A DNA stretch of 64,000 nucleotides, from positions 2,976,001-3,040,000 of the forward strand of contig NZ_CP046052.1 of NCBI RefSeq assembly GCF_004802635.2, in the 5' to 3' direction. The notes beneath the pieces were generated by a model. The model saw only the letters and a program-made list of their open reading frames with translations, was not told the DNA's origin and made no database searches. Positions within the stretch are counted from its first letter, which is position 1, and the number at the start of each line of letters is the position of its first letter. Positions 1-8,749 of this stretch are shown piece after piece. Origin of the DNA: Methylocystis heyeri (GTDB lineage: Bacteria; Pseudomonadota; Alphaproteobacteria; Rhizobiales; Beijerinckiaceae). Position numbers and translations under genes: made by a program.

Positions 1-376
1 CGACGAGAACGGCGCCGCCGGCGCCCGCCCCGACGGCGACGGAGCCTTGCGCCCCCGCATAATCGCCCGCCAGCGCGCCCGGACCGAGCTGATTGGTCGC
101 GGCGACGACCGCCCACACCATCTTGCCCGGACCGCTTATGCCGATATTGGCGCCGACATTGGTCAGCCGCCCGATGTAATGGGAAGGCGGTCCGCCTGCC
201 TGGTTCTTGAACACGCAATCGAGCGCCTGGTTTTCAATCAGGATCATCCCGACGCCCCCGGAGAGATGGCACTGGAGCGCACCCACTCTGGAGGATTGGG
301 CGAGGCTCGCGGCAGGAGCCAGCATTGCGGATAAAGTGGCGGCGTAAAGCGCCAGCCTAAGCAAATTCTTGGACAT
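1..376 (-). CDS. DUF992 family secreted protein (3' end cut by window)
   Basis: The minus strand is open from an ATG at 376 to the window edge with no stop. The N-terminus (MSKNLLRLALYAATLSAML, then APAASLAQSS) is a classical signal peptide ending near an ALA-type cleavage site. The mature part has a Cys after VGALQ and a second Cys in LDCVF, followed by the G-rich pattern GPGALAGDYAG typical of DUF992, a small secreted family common in Hyphomicrobiales with unknown function. GGAGG at 381-385 sits 4-5 nt before the ATG. The C-terminal end lies outside the window. Confidence 0.8.
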   Translation of the reverse strand, partial: MSKNLLRLALYAATLSAMLAPAASLAQSSRVGALQCHLSGGVGMILIENQALDCVFKNQAGGPPSHYIGRLTNVGANIGISGPGKMVWAVVAATNQLGPGALAGDYAGAQGSVAVGAGAGGAVLV

Positions 377-898
377 TTTTCCTCCCCGGTCTGAATCAGA
401 CGCGGTTCAACTGCGACGATAGAGTTTCGCGCCGGCCTCTGCGTTTAGCTATGCGACCACGCGCCGCAGCATCGCGCCCGACCGGCCAGCGGCCTCGAGA
501 GGCGCTCCGGTCATCGAGCCGCCGCTTGTCGATCGACGCCAGCCCGCCATATTCGCCGTGGAAAATTGGCGCGGCGACAGACATCGAACAGCCCTTTTTC
601 CAAAGCAGAGTCCCGCGCGGCGCCCGACCGGCCTGCGCGCAGACAAACGCGAAGCGCAGCCGGATCGGTCGGCCGCCAAACCCGTCGCAGAAGCCAGTCG
701 AGATGCCGCTCTGGTGCGAGTTCTGCTTGGACGGAACCGTTCCAGCGGTCGGAAATGACGTCATATAAAGTGGATGTGCCGCATTCTTGGAGCGAGAGCC
801 TGTCAACTTTTGCGGAATGCGCTAAGACGGGCGGACGAGGGCCGCTCCCGAGCATACCGAGCGCGAGCATACCGGCGAGCAGAAGTGGAGAAACCTTG
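377..898. other. Intergenic/uncertain region, no confident gene
   Basis: About 520 bp between two divergent genes. Several overlapping frames are open here only because of high GC. The best small candidate is a minus-strand ORF from an ATG at 584 to 396 (62 aa, starting MSVAAPIFHGEYGG), preceded by AAAAAGGG about 8 nt upstream. It is Arg-rich, matches nothing I recognise and may be chance. Confidence 0.4.
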
Positions 899-1309
899 GT
901 GAACGTAACTCCGATTTTAGACGCCTTCGCCACTCCGCCGGTTACGCGCCTGATTCGCGCGCTGGCGGGACTGTGCGTCGGCGTAATTACGGTTCTGTCT
1001 TTGCTCCCGGGAGACGAACGGCCGCACACCGGCATGCCGGGGCAGTTAGAACATTTCTGCGCCTACGCGGGCACGGGTTTCCTTTTTGGACTGGGCTTCG
1101 CCAACAGCAGGCGAATTCGTATCATGATCTGGGGCGGGATGACGGCGGCCAGCGTGGCTTTCGAAGGGCTGCAATTTTTCGTTCCGGGTCGCTCGCCCAG
1201 CCTTGTCGACGCGCTCGCGAGCACGCTCGGCCTCAGCTTTGGTCTCGTCGCGGCGGCCCTGATGTTTCCAATCTTGAAAAGATGGCTCGAATTTGCGCTC
1301 AGGCGGTAG
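899..1309 (+). CDS. VanZ-like family membrane protein
   Basis: A 136-aa protein with at least three hydrophobic segments. The stretch PGDERPHTGMPGQLEHFCAY, followed by G-rich helices and FEGLQFFVPGRSPSLVDALA, is the usual VanZ-like layout: LP, then the HxxAY-like segment, then E-x-x-Q and a conserved D before the last helix. The family is named after the teicoplanin-resistance protein, but most members have no defined function. I chose the GTG at 899 because GGAG at 887-890 is 8 nt upstream; the frame stays open further 5' but with non-protein-like composition. The stop codon runs into a large hairpin. Confidence 0.75.
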   Translation: MNVTPILDAFATPPVTRLIRALAGLCVGVITVLSLLPGDERPHTGMPGQLEHFCAYAGTGFLFGLGFANSRRIRIMIWGGMTAASVAFEGLQFFVPGRSPSLVDALASTLGLSFGLVAAALMFPILKRWLEFALRR

Positions 1310-1358
1310 AGCATGTTCCCAAAAAGCGCGAAGCGCTTTTTGGGAAAAGAACATGCTC
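1309..1358. terminator. Long nested hairpin after the VanZ-like gene
   Basis: Inner stem CCCAAAAAGCGC (1318-1329) pairs perfectly with GCGCTTTTTGGG (1333-1344) around a GAA loop. The outer arms GAGCATGTTC (1309-1318) and GAACATGCTC (1349-1358) are also complementary. It begins inside the stop codon. It could end transcription, or be a dispersed intergenic palindrome of the host; no terminal U-run follows the outer stem. Confidence 0.55.
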
Positions 1359-1612
1359 CGTCAATAAGTTCTGGAGCGTGTTCGACTGCGTTTGAACCGA
1401 ACGCGCGCCAGGGCGCAGGTTTTGACCCGATCAAAACCGGCGCTCCGGGTTATTGATTTACCGCATTGCGCGAGCCGTCGGCTGTTTCCGCCCGGTCGAG
1501 AAATGCGCCAGCTTCATCGCGAGCCGGTAGGGGAAAAGCGCGGCAAGCGCTCTCCTGCGACGGGCTCACGACATCGAGGGTGGAACGAAGCCCAAAGGCT
1601 AATTGGGCGCCC
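1359..1612. other. Intergenic, structured, no gene
   Basis: No plausible gene. It contains an inverted repeat GGTTTTGA/TCAAAACC around position 1428, enclosed by GGAGCG near 1372 and CGCTCC near 1446, so a second folded element lies directly after the first hairpin. The rest up to the peptidase stop is unremarkable. Confidence 0.4.
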
Positions 1613-3424
1613 TCAGCCCTCCTCCATCGCCTCCAACTCGCCGATCAGCCCTTCGATCATCTCGAGGCCGATGTTCCAGAAGGCGGGATCGCGCGCGTCG
1701 AGCCCGAATGGCGCCAGCAGCTCGTTGTAGGGGCGCGACCCGCCGGCCTCGAGCAGCGAGAAGTAGCGCTCGGCGAAGCCCTCATGCGCGTTCTGATAGA
1801 CGCCATAGAGCGAATTCACGAGGCAATCGCCGAACGCATAGGCGTAGACATAGAAGGGCGAATGAATGAAATGCGGGATATAGGCCCAGAAGGTCTCATA
1901 TCCCGGCCCGAGACGAATGGAAGGTCCAAGGCTCGACGACTGGACGCTCATCCATAATTCGCAGATCTTTTCCGCGGTGAGCTCGCCATTGCGTCTTTCG
2001 AGATGGACCTTGCGTTCGAAGGAATAAAAGGCGGTCTGGCGCACCACCGTATTGAGCATGTCCTCCACCTTGGAGGCCAGCATGGCGCGGCGCTCGTTCC
2101 GGTCCGATGCGCTCTCCAGCAATTTGCGGAAAGTCAGCATCTCGCCGAACACCGAAGCGGTCTCCGCCAGGGTGAGCGGCGTCGGCGCCATCAGCGCGCC
2201 CTGCCCCGCGGCCAGCACCTGATGCACGCCGTGGCCGAGTTCATGCGCCAGAGTCATTACGTCGCGCGGCTTGCCCTGAAAATTGAGCAGGACATAGGGA
2301 TGGGCCGAAGGCGTGGTGGGATGGGCGAAGGCGCCCGGCGCCTTGCCCGGACGCACCGGCGCGTCGATCCAGCGCTTTTCGAAGAAGTCGCCCGCGATCT
2401 GCGCCATCCGCGGGGCGAATCCGCTATAGGCGTCCAGCACGACCTTGCGCGCTTCGTCCCATGAAAAATTCCGGGCCGGGGCCATCGGCAGGGGCGCATT
2501 GCGGTCCCAGTAATCGAGCGCATCCTTGCCGAACCACTTGGCCTTCAGCCGGTAGTAGCGGTGAGAAAGCCGCGGATGCGCGGCCTCCACAGCCGACGCC
2601 AGCGCCGCGACGACCTCGCCTTCGACCCGGTTGGAAAGATGGCGGGAATCGGCGACATCCGCGAATCCGCGCCAGCGGTCGGAGATTTCCTTGTCCTTGG
2701 CCAGCGTATTGGTGATCAGCGAGAATATGCGCAGATTCGCGCCGAGCGTCTTTCCGATCGCCTCGGCCGCTTCCCGGCGCACCGCTTCGCTCTGGTCCTG
2801 CATCAGATTGAGCACGGGCTCGATCGCGAGCTCCTTGCCCTGGACGGTAAAACGCAGCGAGGCGATGGTCTCGTCGAACAGCCGGTTCCAGCTGCTCGCG
2901 CCGGTGACCGATTTCTCGTGGAACAATTCTTCGAGCTTGTCGTCGAGCTCGTAAGGCTTCTCCTTGCGAATGTCTTCGAGCCAGGGGCGCCAATGCGAGA
3001 GCGGCGGCTGCCGGGCGATCCGGTCGAGCAGCGCGTCGTCGATCCGGTTGAGTTCCAGCTGGAAAAACAGGAGCCGGGTCGAGGCGTCGACGATCTTGTC
3101 CCGCGTATCGGCGAAGAATTTAGCCCGCGCGGGATCGGTCACGTCGCCCGCATGGAGCAGGCTGGCGAACGACATGATGCGCCCGAGGAGATCCTGAAGC
3201 CTTTCATAGCGGGCGACGGCTTCTCCCAGCTTTTCGCTCGCCTGCTGCCCCGCCGCGAGCCCCTCGAGCCTGCCGCGATACTCCGCGGCGAAGGCGCTCG
3301 CGTCCTGCGCGGCGCGCTCGAAATCCTGCGCCAGCGCGGGCGAATCGACGCTGGGGTAGAGATCCGCGAGGTTCCACTCGGGCAAGCTGTCTGCGTTCGA
3401 GGAGGACGGCTGAGGTGCGGGCAT
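1613..3424 (-). CDS. pepF: M3 family oligoendopeptidase F
   Basis: Cytosolic zinc metallopeptidase of family M3B (603 aa, normal length) that cleaves short oligopeptides. Visible are the PepF N-terminal helical domain (WNLADLYP near the start), the zinc motif HELGH (around residue 390, in MTLAHELGHGVHQ) and the downstream third-ligand region with LAETASVFGEM. The C-terminal FYVYAYAFGD block is typical of the family. The frame is open to 3514, but composition and the conserved WNLADLYP position favour the ATG at 3424. No strong Shine-Dalgarno is seen, so the start is the weakest part of the call. Confidence 0.9.
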   Translation of the reverse strand: MPAPQPSSSNADSLPEWNLADLYPSVDSPALAQDFERAAQDASAFAAEYRGRLEGLAAGQQASEKLGEAVARYERLQDLLGRIMSFASLLHAGDVTDPARAKFFADTRDKIVDASTRLLFFQLELNRIDDALLDRIARQPPLSHWRPWLEDIRKEKPYELDDKLEELFHEKSVTGASSWNRLFDETIASLRFTVQGKELAIEPVLNLMQDQSEAVRREAAEAIGKTLGANLRIFSLITNTLAKDKEISDRWRGFADVADSRHLSNRVEGEVVAALASAVEAAHPRLSHRYYRLKAKWFGKDALDYWDRNAPLPMAPARNFSWDEARKVVLDAYSGFAPRMAQIAGDFFEKRWIDAPVRPGKAPGAFAHPTTPSAHPYVLLNFQGKPRDVMTLAHELGHGVHQVLAAGQGALMAPTPLTLAETASVFGEMLTFRKLLESASDRNERRAMLASKVEDMLNTVVRQTAFYSFERKVHLERRNGELTAEKICELWMSVQSSSLGPSIRLGPGYETFWAYIPHFIHSPFYVYAYAFGDCLVNSLYGVYQNAHEGFAERYFSLLEAGGSRPYNELLAPFGLDARDPAFWNIGLEMIEGLIGELEAMEEG

Positions 3425-3858
3425 GGGAGAAAGACCGTGGATCGAGGAGGGAAACGCGCGCGCTTTTACGAAAAAGCCGACGAGCTTTTGCGACGGGAAC
3501 CTGCTCCGGCGCATTGCCCTGGCGCGGTATTATGTCGCGGACCAAAGCCAAGCCGGCGACGCTCGCAAGCATAATATCGGCCAAAGCCGGAGCAGGATCA
3601 ACCCGCGGGGAATGCGCGGCGCTAAAATATGCAATCGCCGCGCCGCCGGGCGGCAGCAGGACACACCCTTGGCAATTTGTCGAAAACCTAATAAAATCGT
3701 GGTGTTGCATTAAATGGTGAGGGTTCGTCTCAAGCGCTTATTAACCCGGCCTTTACCCTGTTCTCAGACGATGCTTCCCTATCGGCTATGGTCATGGCCG
3801 AAAATGACACAACTTATTACGGACAGCGGCGCAGAGGCGTCGCGCATCAAAGGCTCCA
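3425..3858. other. Intergenic between divergent pepF and response-regulator genes
   Basis: About 430 bp with no convincing gene; it should hold the two divergent promoters. The stretch 3690-3830 is noticeably more AT-rich than its surroundings. I could not pick out a clear promoter pair or operator. Confidence 0.4.
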
Positions 3859-5358
3859 ATGACTCCGAGAATTCTCATCGCCGACGACGATCCGGTGCAA
3901 CGCCGCCTGCTCGAGGCAATGACGCGGCGCTTCGGCTATGAAGTCGAGACGGCGGAGAGCGGAGAACAGGCGCTTTCGCGTCTCGCCCAGGCTGCTCCCG
4001 CCCCGATCGCCCTGCTCATCCTCGATCTCGTGATGCCCGATCTCGACGGCATGGGCGTCCTCACCCGCATGAAAGAGCTGAAGCTCTCGACCCCGGTGAT
4101 CGTGCAGACCGCCCACGGCTCGATCGAGGCGGTGATTTCGGCGATGCGGGCGGGCGCCCATGACTTCGTGGTCAAGCCGGTCGGCGCCGAGCGCCTGCAG
4201 ATTTCGATCAAGAACGCCTTGTCGGCGGATGCGCTCGCCGGAGAAATGCGGCGCATGAACCGACGCTCGCAGGGCTCGCTGACCTTCAAGGACCTCGTCT
4301 CCCACAGCCCCGAGATGGCTCGCGTGATACGCCTCGGGGAACGCTCGGCGCATTCCACCATTCCGGTCCTCATCGAGGGAGAATCGGGCGTCGGCAAGGA
4401 GATTGTCGCGCGCGCGATTCAAGGCGGGTCGGACCGCAGGGGCAAGGCTTTCGTGACCGTGAACTGCGGCGCCTTGCCGGCCAATCTGGTCGAATCGATA
4501 TTGTTCGGCCACGAGAAGGGAGCCTTCACCGGAGCGACCGAAAAGCATGTCGGCAAATTCGTCGAGGCCAATGGCGGGACGCTTTTCCTCGACGAAATCG
4601 GCGAGCTCCCGCTCGATCTTCAGGTCAAGCTGCTGCGCGCCCTGCAGGAGGGCGAGATCGATCCGATCGGCTCCAAGCGCCCGGTGCGGGTCGACATCCG
4701 CCTGATTTCCGCAACCAATCAAAATCTCATCGAGCTGGTGAAGCGCGGCCTGTTTCGCGAGGACCTGTTCTACCGGCTGAACGTCTTTCCGATCTGCATC
4801 CCGCCGCTGCGGTCGCGCAAGCAGGACATTCCGGACCTCGCGCGCCGCTTCTGCGCGAGATTCTCGGCCGAGGAAGGACGAACCGTTCGCGGGCTGACGC
4901 CGGAAGCGCTGGCGCTGCTCGATTCCTACGACTGGCCCGGCAATGTGCGCCAACTCGAAAACGCTGTTTTCCGCGCCGTCGTGCTCGCGGAGGGCGACGA
5001 GCTCACGGTTTCGGAGTTTCCCCAGATCGCGGCGCATGTCGCCGGTTTCGACGTCCGCGTCCCGCCGCTGCCGGAGATGGAGCCGCAGGCCGCGCCGCGC
5101 GAGCGAGAAATCGTGCGGGTTGAGGTCAAGGATCCCAATGTGCTGCCTTTGCTCGGCCCGAGCGGGGAGTTGAGAAAGCTCGAAGACCTCGAAGGCGAGA
5201 CGATCCGCTTCGCGCTCCAGCATTATCGTGGGCAGATGTCCGAGATCGCCCGCCGGCTCGGCATCGGACGCTCGACTCTCTATCGCAAGATGAAAGAATA
5301 TGGCCTGGGCGAGGAAGGATCCGAAGACCACGCCTCCGAGACCAGCCTGGTCGCCTGA
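3859..5358 (+). CDS. Sigma-54-dependent response regulator (NtrC/DctD type)
   Basis: A 499-aa transcription activator. The receiver domain (residues 4-120) has the acidic cluster DDD at 9-11 and the phospho-acceptor D56 in ILDLVMPDLDG. The AAA+ sigma-54 interaction domain follows, with Walker A GESGVGKE (174-181), the sigma-54 loop GAFTGA (221-226) and Walker B TLFLDEIGEL (241-250). A Fis-type helix-turn-helix lies near the C-terminus (IARRLGIGRSTLYRKMKEYG). It should activate sigma-54 promoters after phosphorylation. No sensor kinase is adjacent, so its partner and targets are unknown from this window. Confidence 0.93.
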   Translation: MTPRILIADDDPVQRRLLEAMTRRFGYEVETAESGEQALSRLAQAAPAPIALLILDLVMPDLDGMGVLTRMKELKLSTPVIVQTAHGSIEAVISAMRAGAHDFVVKPVGAERLQISIKNALSADALAGEMRRMNRRSQGSLTFKDLVSHSPEMARVIRLGERSAHSTIPVLIEGESGVGKEIVARAIQGGSDRRGKAFVTVNCGALPANLVESILFGHEKGAFTGATEKHVGKFVEANGGTLFLDEIGELPLDLQVKLLRALQEGEIDPIGSKRPVRVDIRLISATNQNLIELVKRGLFREDLFYRLNVFPICIPPLRSRKQDIPDLARRFCARFSAEEGRTVRGLTPEALALLDSYDWPGNVRQLENAVFRAVVLAEGDELTVSEFPQIAAHVAGFDVRVPPLPEMEPQAAPREREIVRVEVKDPNVLPLLGPSGELRKLEDLEGETIRFALQHYRGQMSEIARRLGIGRSTLYRKMKEYGLGEEGSEDHASETSLVA

Positions 5359-5449
5359 GCCGACGAGCGGCAGGGCGCGCCTCGCCCTGCCCGCGGCCTT
5401 TCGCGCGCGGCCGGCCGGTTTCGAACTGCGCGCCGAAGGAGGCGAAGGA

Positions 5450-5932
5450 ATGACGCGGCTCTATGACATCGAAGTTGCGGCCATCGACGGCAGGAAACAG
5501 AAATTAGAGGACTACGCCGGCAAGGTCCTGCTCATCGTCAATGTGGCGAGCAAATGCGGCTTCACCCCGCAATACGCCGGGTTGGAAAAGCTCTACCGCA
5601 AATACGCCGACCGGGGACTCGTCGTGCTCGGCTTCCCCTGCAATCAGTTCGGCGGCCAGGAGCCCGGAACCGAAGAGGAAATCTCGAAGTTCTGCAGCCT
5701 GCGCTACGATGTGACCTTTCCCATGTTCTCCAAGGTGGACGTCAACGGAGACGAAACCCATCCGCTGTTCGCCCTCCTCAAGCAGCAGGCCCCGGGCCTG
5801 CTCGGCACGCAGGCGGTAAAATGGAATTTCACCAAATTCCTGGTCGATCGCCAGGGCCGGGCGCGCAAGCGCTTCGCCCCGAGCGACACGCCCGAATCGA
5901 TCGAGCCCGAGGTGGAAGCCGCGCTGGCGTGA
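5450..5932 (+). CDS. Glutathione peroxidase (Cys type)
   Basis: A 160-aa thioredoxin-fold peroxidase reducing hydroperoxides with glutathione or thioredoxin. The catalytic Cys is C36 in NVASKCGFTPQY; the partner motifs GFPCNQFGGQEPG and VKWNFTKFLVD are present. The start is set at the ATG at 5450 because AAGGAGG (5436-5442) is 7 nt upstream; the frame is open to 5300 only as an overlap with the preceding regulator. The codon at the active site is a plain Cys, so this is not a selenoprotein. Confidence 0.93.
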   Translation: MTRLYDIEVAAIDGRKQKLEDYAGKVLLIVNVASKCGFTPQYAGLEKLYRKYADRGLVVLGFPCNQFGGQEPGTEEEISKFCSLRYDVTFPMFSKVDVNGDETHPLFALLKQQAPGLLGTQAVKWNFTKFLVDRQGRARKRFAPSDTPESIEPEVEAALA

Positions 5933-6283
5933 CGCCGCGGCCGCGCGTTTCTTGTAAAAATTCGAAACGCATTCGCAGCGAGACGACGCCGCCGTTGACT
6001 GCTCGCTCCCGACGCGCAGCGCCCGTGCTTGAGATCCGCCGGGGGCCACGCCCGAATTTCGCAAGAGTGTAACAAACCGGGGCTAGCTTCCAGGAAAATC
6101 TCATTCGCGTTCCGGAAAAGCTTTCAATGGCTTGCGGCGCCCGCAATTGCGCCGGAACGCGCATTTTCCGCGGCATGGCCCGGCTTTTGCTTCAGGGTGG
6201 CGAGCATGTGATCATACGCCTCGAGTTTCCAGCCGGGCGCGGGATCGCTGTCGTGGCTCTCTGAGCAGCGAGGAGCAGCAGCT
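5933..6283. other. Intergenic, weak hairpin only
   Basis: About 350 bp without a supported gene. A short stem GCGTTTC (5945-5951) / GAAACGC (5964-5970) lies just after the peroxidase and could be a weak terminator. The rest presumably carries the promoter of the following operon. Confidence 0.4.
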
Positions 6284-7720
6284 TTGGAATTCAGCAGGGT
6301 CCAGTTCGACGAGATGAACGGCGTGGAGGGTTCGACCCGCCCGCCCTACCGCAAGCTTGCACAATGGCTGGCCGACACTCCCGGGGAATTTCTGTCCTCG
6401 CGCCGCGCTCAGGCCGAACTGCTGTTCAGAAGAATCGGCATCACTTTCGCCGTTTACGGCTCGCAGGAAGCCACCGAACGGCTTATCCCGTTCGACATAT
6501 TGCCGCGGATCATTTCCAGAAGCGAATGGACCACGCTGGAGAAAGGCCTGATCCAGCGCGTTCGCGCGCTCAATCTCTTTCTCGCCGATCTCTATGGCCC
6601 CGGCGAGATTCTCAAAGCCGGCGTCCTGCCGTCTGAACTCGTGTACCGCAACCCCGCCTATCGGCCGGAGATGGCGGGGCGGCGCGCCCCCCACGACGTC
6701 TATGTCCAGATCGCCGGCATCGACATCGTCCGCACCGACGACAGCAGCTTCTATGTGCTGGAGGACAACGCCCGCACGCCTTCCGGCGTCTCCTATATGC
6801 TTGAGAACCGCGAAGTGATGATGCGGCTGTTTCCCGATCTCTTCGCCATGCATCAGGTGGCGCCGATCGAGAACTACCCCGACCGCCTGCTGGAAACGCT
6901 ACGCTCGGTGGCGCCCCGCAACGCAAGCCAAGACCCGACCATCGTGCTGCTCACGCCGGGCCAGTATAATTCAGCCTTCTACGAGCATTCCTTTCTGGCC
7001 GACAAGCTCGGCGTCGAGCTGGTCGAGGGTCGCGATCTCTTCGTGCGCGACGACGTCGTATATATGCGAACGACCGAGGGCCCCCGCCGGGTCGATGTGA
7101 TCTATCGGCGCATCGATGACGACTTCCTCGACCCGCTGGCCTTCCGGCCGGATTCGGCCTTGGGCGTAGCCGGTCTGATGGGCGCCTATAATGCAGGCAA
7201 TGTGACGCTCGCCAATGCAGTCGGGGCCGGCGTGGCCGACGACAAGGCGACCTACACCTATATTCCGGACGCGATTCGCTTCTATCTCGGCGAAGAGCCG
7301 ATATTGAAGAACGTCCCGACCTGGAGATGCCGCGAGAAGGAGGCGCTGTCCTATGTGCTCTCCCATCTCAATGAGCTGGTCGTCAAGGAAGTGAACGGCT
7401 CGGGCGGCTATGGCATGCTGGTCGGCCCTCACGCCACCCGCGCCCAGATCGACGAATTCTCCAAGAAGCTGATCGAGCGGCCCGACAATTTCATCGCCCA
7501 GCCGACGCTGGCGCTTTCGACCTGCCCCATCTCGGTGGCGGCGGGCATCGCGCCGCGCCATGTCGATCTGCGGCCCTTCGTGCTGCAGGGAGCCAAGGAT
7601 GTCTGCGTCGTGCCCGGCGGGCTGACGCGCGTCGCCATGACCGAAAAATCGCTCGTCGTGAATTCGAGCCAGGGAGGCGGAACCAAAGACACCTGGGTGG
7701 TGGACGACGTTCCGGGATAG
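6284..7720 (+). CDS. Circularly permuted ATP-grasp (type 2) protein
   Basis: A 478-aa protein of the former DUF404/DUF407 family, predicted to be a peptide-ligase-like enzyme. Recognisable blocks are the YGSQEATERLIPFD segment, FLADLYGPGEILKAG, YVLEDNARTPSGVSYMLENR, and the late block ELVVKEVNGSGGYGMLVGP. The first codon is TTG with AGGAG at 6271-6275, 8 nt upstream; an in-frame ATG at 6314 is the alternative. It begins a three-gene operon with the alpha-E and transglutaminase-like genes, a grouping described for amidoligase-type peptide-modifying systems. The substrate is unknown. Confidence 0.88.
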   Translation: MEFSRVQFDEMNGVEGSTRPPYRKLAQWLADTPGEFLSSRRAQAELLFRRIGITFAVYGSQEATERLIPFDILPRIISRSEWTTLEKGLIQRVRALNLFLADLYGPGEILKAGVLPSELVYRNPAYRPEMAGRRAPHDVYVQIAGIDIVRTDDSSFYVLEDNARTPSGVSYMLENREVMMRLFPDLFAMHQVAPIENYPDRLLETLRSVAPRNASQDPTIVLLTPGQYNSAFYEHSFLADKLGVELVEGRDLFVRDDVVYMRTTEGPRRVDVIYRRIDDDFLDPLAFRPDSALGVAGLMGAYNAGNVTLANAVGAGVADDKATYTYIPDAIRFYLGEEPILKNVPTWRCREKEALSYVLSHLNELVVKEVNGSGGYGMLVGPHATRAQIDEFSKKLIERPDNFIAQPTLALSTCPISVAAGIAPRHVDLRPFVLQGAKDVCVVPGGLTRVAMTEKSLVVNSSQGGGTKDTWVVDDVPG

Positions 7721-7786
7721 GCGCCGGCGCTCCGTTTCTTTTTTTCCGCCTCCGCCCGTCCCTCGGCCGCCGTTCGAGTTTCGCCC

Positions 7787-8734
7787 ATGCTTTCACGCAC
7801 CGCCGACAATCTTTATTGGCTCGCCCGCTACATGGAGCGCGCCGATTTTCTCGCGAGGGTCATTCAGGCCTCGCGCAGGCTGGCCTCCCTGCCCAAGGCC
7901 TACGGCGGGGCCGAGAGCGAATGGGAGAGCGTGCTGCTCTCTTCAGGCTCGGCCCAGACCTTCAACGCGACTGGACGCAAGCTCACCGAGGGCAATGTCA
8001 TCGATTTTCTGGCCTTCTCTCCCGAGAACCCGAGCTCGATCCGCAATTGCATCCAGCAGGCCCGCACCAATGCGCGCGCCGTCCGCACCGCTTTGACTGT
8101 CGAAATGTGGGAAGCGATCAACGGCGGCTATCTCGAGATGCAGTCGATCGAGCAATTGCGCGGCGCGCGCTCGGGCGAGGACCTGACCCGCTTTCTGGAT
8201 TTCGTGAAACAGGTCTCCTTGACCTATGACGGCGGCGCCTATCGCACCATGCTGCGCAATGACGCCTATTGGTTCTCGCGCGTCGGCCTCTTCATCGAGC
8301 GCGCCGACAACACGGCGCGGCTGCTCGACGTCAAATACCAGCTTCTGCTGCCGGAGAAGGAGGTCATCGGCGGCTCGCTCGACTATTTCCAATGGGCCGC
8401 CATTCTGCGCGCGGTTTCGGCGCACACCGCCTATCAGTGGGTGTATCGCGAAAGCCTCAAGCCATGGCTGATCGCCGATCTTCTGATCCTTCGTCCCGAA
8501 ATGCCGCGCTCACTCACCTCCTGCTATGAAAGCGTGGCGCGCTATCTCGACCGGCTGGCCAACGCCCACGGGCGCCAGGGGCCTGCCCAGCGCCATGCCC
8601 GCGCCGTCTACGGCAAGCTGGAGAACATGTCGGTCGAAGACCTGTTCCAGAGCGGGCTGCATGAATTCATCGGCTCGTTCATAGCGGACAATGCGCAGCT
8701 CAACGCGCTTCTGTCCGACCAATATCTGTTTTAA
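7787..8734 (+). CDS. Alpha-E domain protein (DUF403)
   Basis: A 315-aa alpha-helical protein whose start MLSRTADNLYWLARYMERA is the family hallmark; later helices carry FIERADNTARLLDVKY and LLILRPEMPRSL. The family almost always sits beside circularly permuted ATP-grasp and transglutaminase genes, as here (66 bp downstream of the first, 15 bp upstream of the next). Its biochemical role is not established; it is thought to work with the ATP-grasp ligase. Confidence 0.9.
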   Translation: MLSRTADNLYWLARYMERADFLARVIQASRRLASLPKAYGGAESEWESVLLSSGSAQTFNATGRKLTEGNVIDFLAFSPENPSSIRNCIQQARTNARAVRTALTVEMWEAINGGYLEMQSIEQLRGARSGEDLTRFLDFVKQVSLTYDGGAYRTMLRNDAYWFSRVGLFIERADNTARLLDVKYQLLLPEKEVIGGSLDYFQWAAILRAVSAHTAYQWVYRESLKPWLIADLLILRPEMPRSLTSCYESVARYLDRLANAHGRQGPAQRHARAVYGKLENMSVEDLFQSGLHEFIGSFIADNAQLNALLSDQYLF

Positions 8735-8749
8735 TCCGGGCCCTCCCTC

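Noticed and set aside
3847-5331. 494-codon minus-strand frame opposite the sigma-54 regulator
   Set aside because: The plus-strand protein has all receiver, AAA+ and Fis motifs; the antisense one is Arg/His-rich noise.
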